From a virus, in IMG/VR virus record IMGVR_UViG_3300035661_003553, positions 1-37,934 of that record: a DNA stretch of 37,934 nt, one strand, 5' to 3'. Positions 1 to 7,163 of this stretch are shown one piece after another. A program made the translations under genes and the position numbers. Under the pieces are notes generated by a model. It made no database searches, had not been told where the DNA came from, and saw only the letters and a program-made list of their open reading frames with translations. Numbering within the stretch: the first letter of the stretch is position 1; every line of letters starts with the position of its first letter.

Positions 1-522
1 TAAATCCGCTGCGCCAAGCGGAGCGCTTTTGTTCTGCTGAATATGAATAAGTCCATTGCTAATCAACTTGGCCTCATTACTAAACAATTTAAGACGAGAA
101 ACAATGTCTTTTTCATTATTAGAAAAAAGTTTTAATATTGGATTTATGTTCTTAATATATATAAGAATACTATCAGTGTTCATTTCTTGCCATGATAAAT
201 AGAGAAGTATCAACATTTCCAATTCTGACAATTGGAAATCAAACATAAGTTTAGTAGAAGCCAGCCTCGCCGATCGCTTCATGCGGATACCAATTTTAGC
301 ATATTTTTTTTCTGCTTCTGCTCTAAGTTTTACAGCACAAGCCAGAGCATTTGCAGGAACAATATTAATTCCAGTTAAAGTTCTGATTCTTTTAATATAT
401 TTAGTTACTTCTGGCAGCGGAACTGTCTCGATAAATAACGCCGCATTGAGATAAGTGAAGTACTCTCCTATATCGAGAAGAAAGTCATTATATGAAGCAA
501 AGCTATTTTTATGCGAGCTCAA
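1..522 (-). CDS. Partial gene, N-terminal 174 codons; possibly an AAA-type ATPase N-terminal domain
   Basis: An open frame runs without a stop from a TTG codon at 520-522 to the window edge, so only the N-terminal 174 residues are visible. The start is chosen because GGAG lies 9 nt upstream; no ATG fits as well. It is the last gene visible in the cluster headed by the promoter at 4224, about 56 bp after the chaperonin gene. The visible part is mostly helical. Around residues 95-112 a segment with the pattern LSELEMLILLYLSW resembles the winged-helix-like region that precedes the ATPase core in some AAA proteins. No Walker motif lies in the visible part, so this is a guess. Alternatives include any helical phage protein. 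The first bases contain a GC-rich palindrome (5-22). Confidence 0.6.
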   Translation of the reverse strand, partial: MSSHKNSFASYNDFLLDIGEYFTYLNAALFIETVPLPEVTKYIKRIRTLTGINIVPANALACAVKLRAEAEKKYAKIGIRMKRSARLASTKLMFDFQLSELEMLILLYLSWQEMNTDSILIYIKNINPILKLFSNNEKDIVSRLKLFSNEAKLISNGLIHIQQNKSAPLGAADL

Positions 523-578
523 GGTGTACTTCTCCTTTATGGGAAATCATTTAAACTATATTTATTAATAGGCATATA

Positions 579-2240
579 TTACTGATTGTGTTTTTGCATC
601 ATAACCCTAGGCCTTACAACTTTATCTACTCTAGGGTCATCTTCTCTAAATTCTGTCTCCACCAGCAATGCATCAGTGGTAAGCATAAGCAGGGCAACAG
701 ATACAGCATTTTCAAGGGCAACTCTACTTACCTTAGCTGGGTCAATAATCCCATTTTCTATTAAGTTGGAATACTTTTCCGTCGCCGCATTAAAGCCATA
801 TCCATACTTATCTGGGTATGCCTCTAGTGCCTTTGTGACTGCCTCAGTGGCAGGGTCTAATCCGGCATTCTTGGCTATTTGTTGCGTAGGGGCTCTTAAA
901 GCTCGCATAATGATATTAAACCCAATCTTGGCGTCTTTATGCTGTTGGCCCTCCATGGCCTGTTCTACGGCCTTTGACGCATACAGGAAAGCCAATCCTC
1001 CACCGGGGAGAATCCCCTCTTCCATTGCGGACTGAGTAGCGTGAATGGCATCTTCTACCCTATCTTTAGCCTCATTTGCCTCTTCATCATTCAGCCCCCC
1101 TACACGTATAACAGCAACGGCGCCACGTATTCGACTAAGTCTGTCACGTAGCTGATCAATCTCAAATGGAGCCAAGTGCTCTTTGTCAAGTGCATACTGA
1201 ATTCTTTCCATTCTTTGGTTGATAGCCTCTTTATCTCCCGCACCGCCCATAATCGTCGTAGTGTCCTTTGTGCATATAATCCTTTGAGCTTGTCCACAAA
1301 AGCTCAACGTCAAATCATTGAGACTGGTAACAGCTGGGTCGACAAACTGTGCGCCCGTTAATACTGCCATATCCTGACAAAGCTGAGTTTTAGCTTCACC
1401 ATATCCGGGTGCGTTGACTGCCGCAACGCTAAGCAGCCCCTTGGATTTATTATAGATTAATGTTTGCAGAACTTCATTACTAAACCCATCAGCAATAATC
1501 AAAATAGGTTTTTTAGTCTTATGTACCTCATTCAAAATTCCGATTAATGGTTCTGGAGAGACAAGTTTATACATAGTTATCAATACATAAGCATCTTTCA
1601 GCTCTGCCACATTCTTTATGGGATCGGTAACAAGATATGGAGTAGGCAACCCTCTGTCAAACTGAAATCCTTCTGTAAGAGTATAATAGGTCTCGGACGT
1701 TTGTGACAATTCCACAGTGACTACTCCATTGTCAACTTTGGTAATTGCTTCTGCTATAATGTTCCCCATCACAGAATCATTATTAGCAGAAATAGTCGCT
1801 ATCTTTTTAATATCCCCTTCTTTAATTGGGGTAGCCAAGCGTTTCAACTCTTGGATGGCAATATCTTTTCCCGCATTAATTCCTTTACGTAGTTCAGCAA
1901 TATTAACTCCGACCGAGATAGCCTTACGTCCCTCATTATATATTTCTCTTGTCAATACGGCCGCCGTAGTTGTTCCATCCCCCGCAGCGTCATTAGTCGC
2001 ATTTGCAGCTGTCCGAATCATATTGGCTCCAATATTTTCTGCCGGGTCTTCTAGAATCGTTTCATTGGCAACAGTCACTCCATCTTTGGTAATTAAGCTA
2101 CCATATCTACCACGGTCGATTGTTACCATGCGGCCCTGTGCACCTAAAGTGCAAGCCACTACATCGGTAATCGTGTTAACGCCTTTAGCTAGAATATTTT
2201 GGGCCTCTTCTTTAAGATATACTTTTTTAGGTGTACTCAT
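579..2240 (-). CDS. groEL: GroEL/Cpn60-family chaperonin
   Basis: The 553-residue product is a full-length group I chaperonin subunit; the family is usually about 545. The nucleotide-site motifs are present: TKDG near residues 51-54 and GDGTTTA at 87-93, whose Asp is the catalytic site. The RVEDAIHAT segment holding the second Asp is followed by a Gly-rich EGILPGGG loop. The apical domain is complete. The C-terminus ends in basic and Gln-rich residues and lacks the Gly-Gly-Met tail of host GroEL, as expected of phage copies. No GroES gene is visible, so it may work alone or with host GroES. It sits 3 nt after the dNMP kinase stop and its ribosome site (AAGGAG) lies inside that gene, so the two are co-translated. 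The likely role is folding capsid or other phage proteins in the cytoplasm. Confidence 0.96.
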   Translation of the reverse strand: MSTPKKVYLKEEAQNILAKGVNTITDVVACTLGAQGRMVTIDRGRYGSLITKDGVTVANETILEDPAENIGANMIRTAANATNDAAGDGTTTAAVLTREIYNEGRKAISVGVNIAELRKGINAGKDIAIQELKRLATPIKEGDIKKIATISANNDSVMGNIIAEAITKVDNGVVTVELSQTSETYYTLTEGFQFDRGLPTPYLVTDPIKNVAELKDAYVLITMYKLVSPEPLIGILNEVHKTKKPILIIADGFSNEVLQTLIYNKSKGLLSVAAVNAPGYGEAKTQLCQDMAVLTGAQFVDPAVTSLNDLTLSFCGQAQRIICTKDTTTIMGGAGDKEAINQRMERIQYALDKEHLAPFEIDQLRDRLSRIRGAVAVIRVGGLNDEEANEAKDRVEDAIHATQSAMEEGILPGGGLAFLYASKAVEQAMEGQQHKDAKIGFNIIMRALRAPTQQIAKNAGLDPATEAVTKALEAYPDKYGYGFNAATEKYSNLIENGIIDPAKVSRVALENAVSVALLMLTTDALLVETEFREDDPRVDKVVRPRVMMQKHNQ

Positions 2241-2243
2241 GAT

Positions 2244-2876
2244 CTATCTCCTTTGAGTTGGTGTTATAGTTGGAAATAATTTATGTATTAATTCCTCTGC
2301 GCTTTCATAGATAGAATTCACGTCGAATTCATTAAGCAAGACCGCATCAACATCCTGATAATTGTCTAAGGCAATTTCTGATTCATGGCGAGCATCTCGA
2401 GACGGATCAATATATAAATTACCTTCGCCATCATAGCGCAATATACGCATGATTTTACCGTCAAGACTCTTAATAAAATTCGCTTCATTTAACAGTCTAA
2501 CGTCAGCCACTATTACATTTTCTACGTTCTTGCTTCTTAAACTCTCCAGTGTTTTCGATACGTGTTCTATCCAATAGTCTTCTTTAAAATAGTTGCGACG
2601 AATAGTCCCCCACCATTGCAGAAAATTGCCGTCCTTGTCTTTCATACCATTGGTGATTATTTCCGGGGAAATATAATCTGGTATTGGAATAATTTGGCCA
2701 TTTTCCAGTGTTACCGCATCGTTACCTGTGAGGGTACAATATTTATAGACTTCCTTGGCCTCCCCGTACAAAGCATCAGAAAAGTGAAGAACGACAAATC
2801 CATATTTGTCTCTGAGAAAAGCAGCCGTTGTATCTTTACCGCTTCTTGCTTTACCAGAAATACCTAGAATATTCAT
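2244..2876 (-). CDS. Deoxynucleoside monophosphate kinase (T4 gp1-like)
   Basis: This 210-residue P-loop kinase has the motif GKARSGKDT at residues 8-16, directly after the first beta strand. It is followed by a helix and a HFSDALY segment, as in phage dNMP kinases, which convert dNMPs to dNDPs with ATP. The DVRLLNEANFI segment in the C-terminal half matches the lid/core pattern of the family. Its length fits. It lies between the M16 peptidase (28 nt upstream) and the chaperonin. It would supply dNTP synthesis together with the ribonucleotide reductase elsewhere in the window. Its TAG stop happens to be in frame with the groEL ATG two codons later. I treat this as coincidence because the chaperonin has its own ribosome site. 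Substrate specificity (which bases) cannot be read from sequence. Confidence 0.85.
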   Translation of the reverse strand: MNILGISGKARSGKDTTAAFLRDKYGFVVLHFSDALYGEAKEVYKYCTLTGNDAVTLENGQIIPIPDYISPEIITNGMKDKDGNFLQWWGTIRRNYFKEDYWIEHVSKTLESLRSKNVENVIVADVRLLNEANFIKSLDGKIMRILRYDGEGNLYIDPSRDARHESEIALDNYQDVDAVLLNEFDVNSIYESAEELIHKLFPTITPTQRR

Positions 2877-2904
2877 GCCTATATCCCTATCTTACTTTTC
2901 TGTT

Positions 2905-4197
2905 CTAACGTTTTTCAATAAAATAATGTACTGTATATTTGCTCTTAGCAAAGCGCTTAGCCATTCGTTGCAAACGATTATAGTTAAGATTATCCAACAT
3001 TTTTATTCTATTTTCTAGAGTCAATAGCTTGGCATTAGCTTCAAATTGAGCAGGGGTTGATTCATATGACATAATGACTAGCTCATTGCTAAGGCCATCC
3101 GTTAGACTGTCAATACTGTTATGTGTTAAACAGTAAGTAGTTTTCATACTCATTGATGCCATTTTAACAACTTCTGGGGTTATCGTCTTTACGGCATCTT
3201 TTACGATATTAGCAAGAAGCTTGTGGCTCTTGGTCATCGCCTCCGGCTTTCTCTCCATGGCATACTCAATCCCGAGTAAAATACCTCCATCTACCCTAGA
3301 GATAATGCCGTTACAATCATAACAAATACCGTGATTGCTGCGCAATACCTCATGGGCTCTTGAGCTATTACCAGTAAAAAATATTTCACCAATAGCCAAA
3401 GCATCATACCACGCCTGAGTGCCCACTATTGGACCAGAGGCCTCCATAAAGTGGAATCTTCGTGCCTCAATACCAGAAAGGCTATAATCTGAAAGCTTCC
3501 AAGTCACTATTTGATTGCAATATGCCTTAGCTTTATTTTTATCTAGATGCATTTTTATTTTAGGATCGTATTTTCCAAAGTCTGTCTTTTTCATAAAATC
3601 CTCAATCTCATCCGTAGTCAAATCTCCAACAATTAACACAAAACTCTGATCGCCCCAAACTCCCCACTTTTTATGTGCCCTTTTAAGGTCTGCGACAGTA
3701 ATATAGTCTAAATAATCAGAGCCTATCATTACTCCCTGTTTATATCTGGGGAGTTGCCTTGTAGCCGCTCGCATCGTAACATCTATGAAGGCAGCCGTGT
3801 TATCTGCGTCCAATGCTTCGGCTCGGATTACTTCCCTTTCTCGGTCCCAATTCTGTTGGGTGTAGTTTTCAGTTTTAAGTTGAGCTGTCCACTGTCTTGC
3901 AACTTCATCTAGCGCCTCTAGAGAAACTATCCCTGAAGCGTCCAATCCAGCCATAGCAAACCCGGTAAAAGCATTGATCTTAACACCGACATTCGTCGCC
4001 ATTGCGTTGACGGTATTGTGATCTCCAATAGCATTAAAAACGAGCATGTGCTCAATCGCATGTGCTAGGCCAGGAATGTCCTCATAGGCTGCTCCAGCGT
4101 GAGGAAGAATATATTGCATTCTAAAACATTTTTCAAATGCTCGATAATGAATAACTATTGGCTTCCCTTTTATTTTAATAACGTTAATTTCGGCCAC
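2905..4197 (-). CDS. M16-family zinc metallopeptidase (pitrilysin-like)
   Basis: The 430-residue protein carries the inverted zinc motif HAIEH at residues 46-50. A Glu in VIRAE at residue 127 is 77 residues beyond the second His, the spacing of the third zinc ligand in M16 peptidases, so the N-terminal half should be catalytically competent. The C-terminal half (about 220-430) fits the second, non-catalytic M16 domain; one subunit of this length resembles bacterial processing-peptidase-like M16B proteins. There is no signal peptide, so it is probably cytoplasmic. The start is GTG with GAGGAAG 7 nt upstream. It is the first gene after the promoter at 4224-4252, heading a cluster with dNMP kinase and GroEL. 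A role in trimming phage proteins is inference. Confidence 0.9.
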   Translation of the reverse strand: MAEINVIKIKGKPIVIHYRAFEKCFRMQYILPHAGAAYEDIPGLAHAIEHMLVFNAIGDHNTVNAMATNVGVKINAFTGFAMAGLDASGIVSLEALDEVARQWTAQLKTENYTQQNWDREREVIRAEALDADNTAAFIDVTMRAATRQLPRYKQGVMIGSDYLDYITVADLKRAHKKWGVWGDQSFVLIVGDLTTDEIEDFMKKTDFGKYDPKIKMHLDKNKAKAYCNQIVTWKLSDYSLSGIEARRFHFMEASGPIVGTQAWYDALAIGEIFFTGNSSRAHEVLRSNHGICYDCNGIISRVDGGILLGIEYAMERKPEAMTKSHKLLANIVKDAVKTITPEVVKMASMSMKTTYCLTHNSIDSLTDGLSNELVIMSYESTPAQFEANAKLLTLENRIKMLDNLNYNRLQRMAKRFAKSKYTVHYFIEKR

Positions 4198-4223
4198 TGC
4201 TCTTCCTCTCTTTCTTTATAATT

Positions 4224-4252
4224 AATATAAGCCAAATGAAGGTAAAAGTCAA
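4224..4252 (-). promoter_or_regulatory. Promoter P1, TTGACT-N17-TATATT
   Basis: On the minus strand the -35 box TTGACT (4247-4252) and -10 box TATATT (4224-4229) are separated by exactly 17 bp. The site lies just past the terminator at 4271-4305 and 27 bp before the GTG of the M16 gene, so it should drive the M16-dNMP kinase-GroEL cluster. Its boxes are identical to four other sites here. Confidence 0.8.
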
Positions 4253-4270
4253 TATCTTCCAGACCTTTAT

Positions 4271-4305
4271 AAAAAATACCGCCCTCCCCGGGGAGGAGAG
4301 GGCGG
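4271..4305 (-). terminator. Intrinsic terminator after the 4331-4975 gene pair
   Basis: Read on the minus strand, CCGCCCTC (from 4305) pairs perfectly with GAGGGCGG (to 4279) around a GC-rich loop. Two bases later a run of six T follows (4271-4276). It lies 26 bp past the stop of the small gene at 4331 and directly before promoter P1, marking a clean boundary between two transcription units. Confidence 0.88.
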
Positions 4306-4330
4306 CTTGAGACAATCCACGCGGCCTTAT

Positions 4331-4582
4331 TTAATCTTTCTTTCCGCCATCGTTTTCGTCTTCAGTCTCTCCAGAATCTGGCATCACTGAGATACTGATA
4401 GATGTATAAAGCTCCATCATTGATGCTTTATTGGCCTCTCTTACGGCCTCGTCGATTGTCTTTCCCACTGCACTCAACTCGTCAATGCTGCCTGAAAATG
4501 TAATCTCCAACTTCTTTTTTGAGGTTAGAACCTTCTTAATCTTTAGGCCTCTAATCTCCGCAACCTTTTCGTCAGCGCTCAT
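4331..4582 (-). CDS. Small hypothetical acidic-tailed protein
   Basis: No family recognised. The product is about 83 residues from the ATG at 4580-4582, which has GGAGG 8 nt upstream. A GTG three codons earlier overlaps that ribosome site and is unlikely to be used. The body alternates charged helix and short strands (a KKKLEITFSGS strand, then a helix with DEAVREANKAS), ending in a Glu/Asp/Gly-rich disordered tail. It follows the 125-aa gene by 15 nt and is the last gene before the terminator at 4271, so the pair forms a two-gene unit from promoter P2. Confidence 0.75.
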   Translation of the reverse strand: MSADEKVAEIRGLKIKKVLTSKKKLEITFSGSIDELSAVGKTIDEAVREANKASMMELYTSISISVMPDSGETEDENDGGKKD

Positions 4583-4597
4583 CAATGTCACCTCCTA

Positions 4598-4975
4598 TTA
4601 CTTCAACTTGCTAAGGCGCTTGAGAGCTACCTTAGACACTGAGCCCTTCCGCACTGAGGTTGCTCGAACAAACTGTTCCTGACGAGTCGTGGGGTGGAAC
4701 CAGCCTTTTGCCTGGAAGGCCCTGCGAATGCGGGACACAGACTCCAGGGGAGGATAGCCACCGTTCTTAGCCACGTTAACATCCAACATGAGCCGGTCGT
4801 CTACTATTTCCACTCCAAAATACTTGTTAAGTATTGTGGCATAAAGCAGAACGTCGTTGCTACGGCAGCCGACATTAGACGTTAGGACATTCTCAATCTG
4901 GCGTGACAGAGAGTCCTTCTTTGTTAGCTTTTGGGGCGGCGTAGAGCTGGTTTTGACCTTGTTCTTCTTCATCAT
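4598..4975 (-). CDS. Hypothetical basic protein, possible winged-helix
   Basis: The 125-residue protein has a very Lys-rich N-terminus (about residues 1-25). A helical section follows, then a YPPLESVSRIRRAFQAKG segment near residues 74-91. Many phage proteins of unknown function share a similar P-x-ES-x-x-R-x-R pattern, which resembles a DNA-binding recognition helix. The basic C-terminus (residues 105-125) would also suit nucleic-acid binding. It could be an early regulator, but I do not recognise a family. ATG start with GGGAG upstream, 39 bp past promoter P2. Confidence 0.72.
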   Translation of the reverse strand: MMKKNKVKTSSTPPQKLTKKDSLSRQIENVLTSNVGCRSNDVLLYATILNKYFGVEIVDDRLMLDVNVAKNGGYPPLESVSRIRRAFQAKGWFHPTTRQEQFVRATSVRKGSVSKVALKRLSKLK

Positions 4976-4991
4976 TTCTTTTCTCCCTTCT

Positions 4992-5003
4992 GCGCTTTTG
5001 CGC
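4992..5003 (-). promoter_or_regulatory. Small 5'-leader hairpin
   Basis: GCGC-AAAA-GCGC on the minus strand lies about 10-20 nt after the -10 box of promoter P2, within the short leader of the 125-aa gene. It could protect the 5' end of the mRNA. Short stem, so modest confidence. Confidence 0.35.
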
Positions 5004-5013
5004 TCTCATGGGT

Positions 5014-5042
5014 AATATAATACTAAGATCGACAAAAGTCAA
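5014..5042 (-). promoter_or_regulatory. Promoter P2, TTGACT-N17-TATATT
   Basis: -35 TTGACT at 5037-5042 and -10 TATATT at 5014-5019 (minus strand), spacer 17. It heads the 4975-4331 pair and lies back to back with the plus-strand promoter at 5104, making a divergent control region of about 60 bp. Confidence 0.8.
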
Positions 5043-5103
5043 TGACGATAATCCATTTCTCTACGGCTCACACGCGCCTGCCACTACACCCAAAGCGAAG
5101 TAC

Positions 5104-5132
5104 TTGACGAAAAGAAAACTATGTATTATATT
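5104..5132 (+). promoter_or_regulatory. Plus-strand promoter P6, TTGACG-N17-TATATT
   Basis: -35 TTGACG (5104-5109), 17-bp spacer, -10 TATATT (5127-5132). This is the same arrangement as the minus-strand promoters but in the opposite direction. No protein gene follows on the plus strand; an intrinsic terminator follows about 45 bp later. Confidence 0.72.
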
Positions 5133-5138
5133 AATGGT

Positions 5139-5208
5139 ACTAGGGCAGTAAAACTACCCACACTTCGTACCACGGCGAAGCCTCCCAATACTCGACAGGG
5201 AGGCTTTT
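5139..5208 (+). ncRNA. Candidate small structured RNA, about 70 nt
   Basis: The stretch between promoter P6 and its terminator is predicted to be transcribed from about 5139 to 5208. The only short frame from an ATG (5134) stops after five codons, so it is non-coding. A 5' hairpin forms from GGG-C-AGT (5143-5149) and ACT-A-CCC (5153-5159) with an AAA loop. GGTAC (5136-5140) could also pair with GTACC (5167-5171) if the start is a few bases earlier. The 3' hairpin is the terminator. The left arm of the terminator holds CCTCC, which is complementary to Shine-Dalgarno sequences. Function unknown; an RNA regulator of phage or host genes is inference. I see no match to a named RNA family. Confidence 0.6.
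5178..5208 (+). terminator. Intrinsic terminator of the plus-strand small RNA
   Basis: AAGCCTCCC (5178-5186) pairs perfectly with GGGAGGCTT (5198-5206) across an 11-nt loop, followed by TT (U run 5205-5208). The U run exists only in the plus direction. It lies 64 bp beyond the stop of the converging minus-strand gene at 5272. Confidence 0.75.
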
Positions 5209-5271
5209 CCATGAACGGCACACATATGTTCTCTTCGACTAAGACAATATGCTATTTTCGACAATAAATAG

Positions 5272-5526
5272 TTAATGATTGCGATCTTCTTTGGATGGCT
5301 CTGTATACTTGAATACTTTCCAGTAGACTAGACGTCCCACTCTAAAACTACACTTAGTGCCGTCGTGAAGTGTCAATTCGCCCATATAATTCCTATTCTC
5401 TACGGCGGCAGTAATGGCGTTATATGCCGCCATAGCCTCTGCTTGGCTCTCATATTTAACCTGCTCATGAGATCCATTGTTAAAGAATAGCCTTACCACA
5501 AAATTTCTTTCGGCAGGTTTTGTCAT
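5272..5526 (-). CDS. Small hypothetical protein
   Basis: The 84-residue product is unrecognised. It alternates strands and one central helix (residues 24-45, Ala/Glu rich) and ends in a charged tail. It could be a compact alpha/beta domain. The ATG has AAGGAG 9 nt upstream and lies two bases after the TAA of the upstream metallopeptidase-like gene, so the two are in one unit. It is the last gene before the convergent small RNA. Confidence 0.75.
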   Translation of the reverse strand: MTKPAERNFVVRLFFNNGSHEQVKYESQAEAMAAYNAITAAVENRNYMGELTLHDGTKCSFRVGRLVYWKVFKYTEPSKEDRNH

Positions 5527-5527
5527 T

Positions 5528-5863
5528 TTAATTCTCCTTTTTCGTGCTTTCTGCTGAAACTACAGAATTGTATATAAAGTAGGCAAGAAGGTCATAGTCT
5601 TCTGGGTCAGCTAATTTAGTCCCATCTTCTGCCATGCTTTCTACGGTATGCAATAATTCGTGTATCATTGTAATTGTCTGCTCTTTGACTGGCTGTGCAG
5701 ATGATACAAAAATTTTATATTCTGCCGAGGTTTCCACCGGGACAACCTCTCCCATCTTTAGAGATGGAAGTCTCTTACGAATAATCTCTATAATATTATC
5801 TCCGCTAAGCTTAAGTATAGCAAGCGATTCAGGCTTTCTCATCCGCCCAAGGAGCGTCTTCAT
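5528..5863 (-). CDS. Small HEXXH zinc metallopeptidase-like protein
   Basis: The 111-residue protein contains IHELLHTVE at residues 67-75, a zinc-peptidase HEXXH motif (His68, Glu69, His72) on a helix. Acidic residues 79-92 follow and could give a third ligand, but I cannot assign it. The N-terminal half is strand-rich. The size suggests a minimal peptidase domain like those in small phage or ImmA-like proteins. It overlaps the upstream gene by 35 nt and has no clear ribosome site, so translation is probably coupled. A second ATG eight codons later is possible. Whether it cleaves anything is unknown. Confidence 0.7.
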   Translation of the reverse strand: MKTLLGRMRKPESLAILKLSGDNIIEIIRKRLPSLKMGEVVPVETSAEYKIFVSSAQPVKEQTITMIHELLHTVESMAEDGTKLADPEDYDLLAYFIYNSVVSAESTKKEN

Positions 5864-6092
5864 TAATTAATAAATCCAAACGCTCAGCATCCCTGCACAT
5901 AGAATTAAAGGTCACTATATTATCCATATAGAGCTTATGACCAAGTTTACTCAACATGTCAAATTGTTTACGAGTATAAAGCTTAGGTCTAAATTTTTCT
6001 GGAGATAAAGCAAAAATCTCAAAGGGAATTTTTAATAATTCCGAAGTGTTATCGCAGCCTGAACCGCAACCAGTAGAACAACAATTAGGCAT
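5829..6092 (-). CDS. Small protein with Cys-rich N-terminus
   Basis: The 87-residue product begins MPNCCSTGCGSGCD, with five cysteines in the first 13 residues, followed by a helical domain (residues 15-87) with no recognisable family. The Cys cluster could bind zinc or be lipidated only if exported, but there is no signal peptide. The ATG has AAGGAGAG upstream. It follows the Pro-rich gene by 14 nt, whose product also starts with a Cys cluster, and it overlaps the small HEXXH gene by 35 nt. Confidence 0.75.
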   Translation of the reverse strand: MPNCCSTGCGSGCDNTSELLKIPFEIFALSPEKFRPKLYTRKQFDMLSKLGHKLYMDNIVTFNSMCRDAERLDLLINEDAPWADEKA

Positions 6093-6106
6093 TACTTCTC
6101 TCCTTT

Positions 6107-6400
6107 CTAATACTGTCTATTCTGACTGCGCCTTAGAGCCAAGAGAGCTTCGCGCTTTTGCTTAATTAAGTCCGTTATTGTTTCATGCGCGCCAATTGGA
6201 GTTGAGGGCGTAGATGACACGGCAAGTATCTCAACTTGTTTAGACGCAGGGGCAACTGGAGATGGAACTGGGGGATTCGGTGAAGAGACGACGGATGAAG
6301 AGACGGGTGAAGGAACAGCAGTGGCAATCTGTGGAGGCGGAGAAACGCTTTGAGCAACTGGCTTTTCCACTTTACGATATCCACCACAACCGCACGGCAT
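6107..6400 (-). CDS. Small Cys/Gly-start, Pro/Ser-rich protein
   Basis: The 97-residue product starts MPCGCGG, followed by a long Pro/Ser/Val disordered stretch (about residues 12-65) and a C-terminal basic helix (70-97, rich in Lys, Arg and Leu). The layout suggests a tethering or adaptor protein: a small metal-binding head, a linker and a binding helix. No family recognised. ATG start with AAGGGAGG upstream. It follows a hairpin at 6440 and a 105-bp spacer after the zinc-protein gene. Confidence 0.7.
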   Translation of the reverse strand: MPCGCGGYRKVEKPVAQSVSPPPQIATAVPSPVSSSVVSSPNPPVPSPVAPASKQVEILAVSSTPSTPIGAHETITDLIKQKREALLALRRSQNRQY

Positions 6401-6439
6401 GAGGCACCTCCCTTAATGTCAAGAATTATTAATATATAA

Positions 6440-6459
6440 GCCACCTATTTCTAGGTGGC
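6440..6459 (-). other. Perfect 8-bp hairpin between genes
   Basis: GCCACCTA and TAGGTGGC pair around a TTTC/GAAA tetraloop. On the minus strand it is followed by an AT-rich but not T-only stretch (TTATATATT), so it could be a weak terminator or an RNA-processing/stability element between the genes at 6506 and 6400. Confidence 0.5.
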
Positions 6460-6505
6460 TCGTCTTTCTCAATTGTTTCAATTCCTAAAGTCCAAGAATA
6501 AAATT

Positions 6506-7012
6506 TCAGCTATCTTCATCGGTCGAGCCAGGAGCGACCAAGCTCTCTAGCTTTTCTAATAATTTCATCATAACGTCGCTATTTTTACCCTCATAAATAG
6601 AACGCATCAGAGCATCGTGATCCTCGTCGGATAATTTAACACTTTCAATATGATATTCAGTATAATTATCTTTAATCTCTCTGCTAATCGTCAAAAGTCT
6701 CTTACTAATAAAAGCCGACAGAGTAAGACCATCCTTTTTGGCCAATACAGTTAACTGCCTAATAAGCCCCGGCTTAAAGTCAATAAAACCTAGCACCCCG
6801 CCCTTCGCAAGCCCAATAGCATAAATACCTTTAAAAAGTTTCATGCCATTTTGACAATATGGACAGGACGCAGAAGCGTGACAATTTTTCTTCTGCTTCT
6901 TACCGTCGACATCAACATAATGAGCAGCATAAGGCCTTTCGGTATCTGGCACAATTACAAATGTTTGTGGCTTATCTCCCAAACGAATAAAACTAGATTC
7001 ATTTCCTCTCAT
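6506..7012 (-). CDS. Zinc-binding protein, possibly single-stranded-DNA-binding-like
   Basis: The 168-residue protein has a strand-rich N-terminus. A Cys/His set follows at Cys44, His45, Cys50 and Cys53 (CPYC), reminiscent of the zinc site of T4 gp32-type proteins. Beyond it lie strands (YAIGLAKGGVLGFIDF) and helices, ending in an acidic tail with Asp-Glu-Asp. An acidic C-terminus is typical of single-stranded-DNA-binding proteins. That assignment is inference; a small transcription or recombination factor is equally possible. The ATG has AAGGAAGG upstream inside the preceding zinc-ribbon gene, which it overlaps by 14 nt. Confidence 0.75.
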   Translation of the reverse strand: MRGNESSFIRLGDKPQTFVIVPDTERPYAAHYVDVDGKKQKKNCHASASCPYCQNGMKLFKGIYAIGLAKGGVLGFIDFKPGLIRQLTVLAKKDGLTLSAFISKRLLTISREIKDNYTEYHIESVKLSDEDHDALMRSIYEGKNSDVMMKLLEKLESLVAPGSTDEDS

Positions 7013-7163
7013 TGCCCTTCCTTTCTGGCTCCCTGATTAACTCAGACATCACTTGAGTCTTCCTATGACATTTATTACATTTAAAAATATACACAGTCTC
7101 ATACTTTTGTACTAAAACAGTGTCGCCACCGCAATGAGAACACTTTACTTCATCTCTTGTCAT
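6999..7163 (-). CDS. 54-residue zinc-ribbon protein
   Basis: A short frame from ATG 7161-7163 to TGA 6999-7001 encodes 54 residues with two CxxC pairs (Cys8/Cys11 and Cys29/Cys32) 17 residues apart, a classic zinc ribbon, followed by a charged helix. AAAGGAG lies 8 nt upstream. It overlaps both neighbours by 14 nt, the same overlap as other joints in this cluster, which supports it being real. Likely nucleic-acid or protein binding. Confidence 0.8.
   Translation of the reverse strand: MTRDEVKCSHCGGDTVLVQKYETVYIFKCNKCHRKTQVMSELIREPERKGNERK

Noticed and set aside
2238-2246. dNMP kinase-GroEL fusion or TAG recoding, because a TAG is followed in frame by the groEL ATG
   Set aside because: TAA, TAG and TGA all end genes here, long frames need no TAG read-through, and groEL has its own ribosome site.
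6175-6444. An 89-codon frame overlapping the Pro-rich gene
   Set aside because: It is the alternate-frame reading of the Pro/Ser-rich gene at 6107-6400, with Leu/His-rich low-complexity product and no suitable ribosome site.
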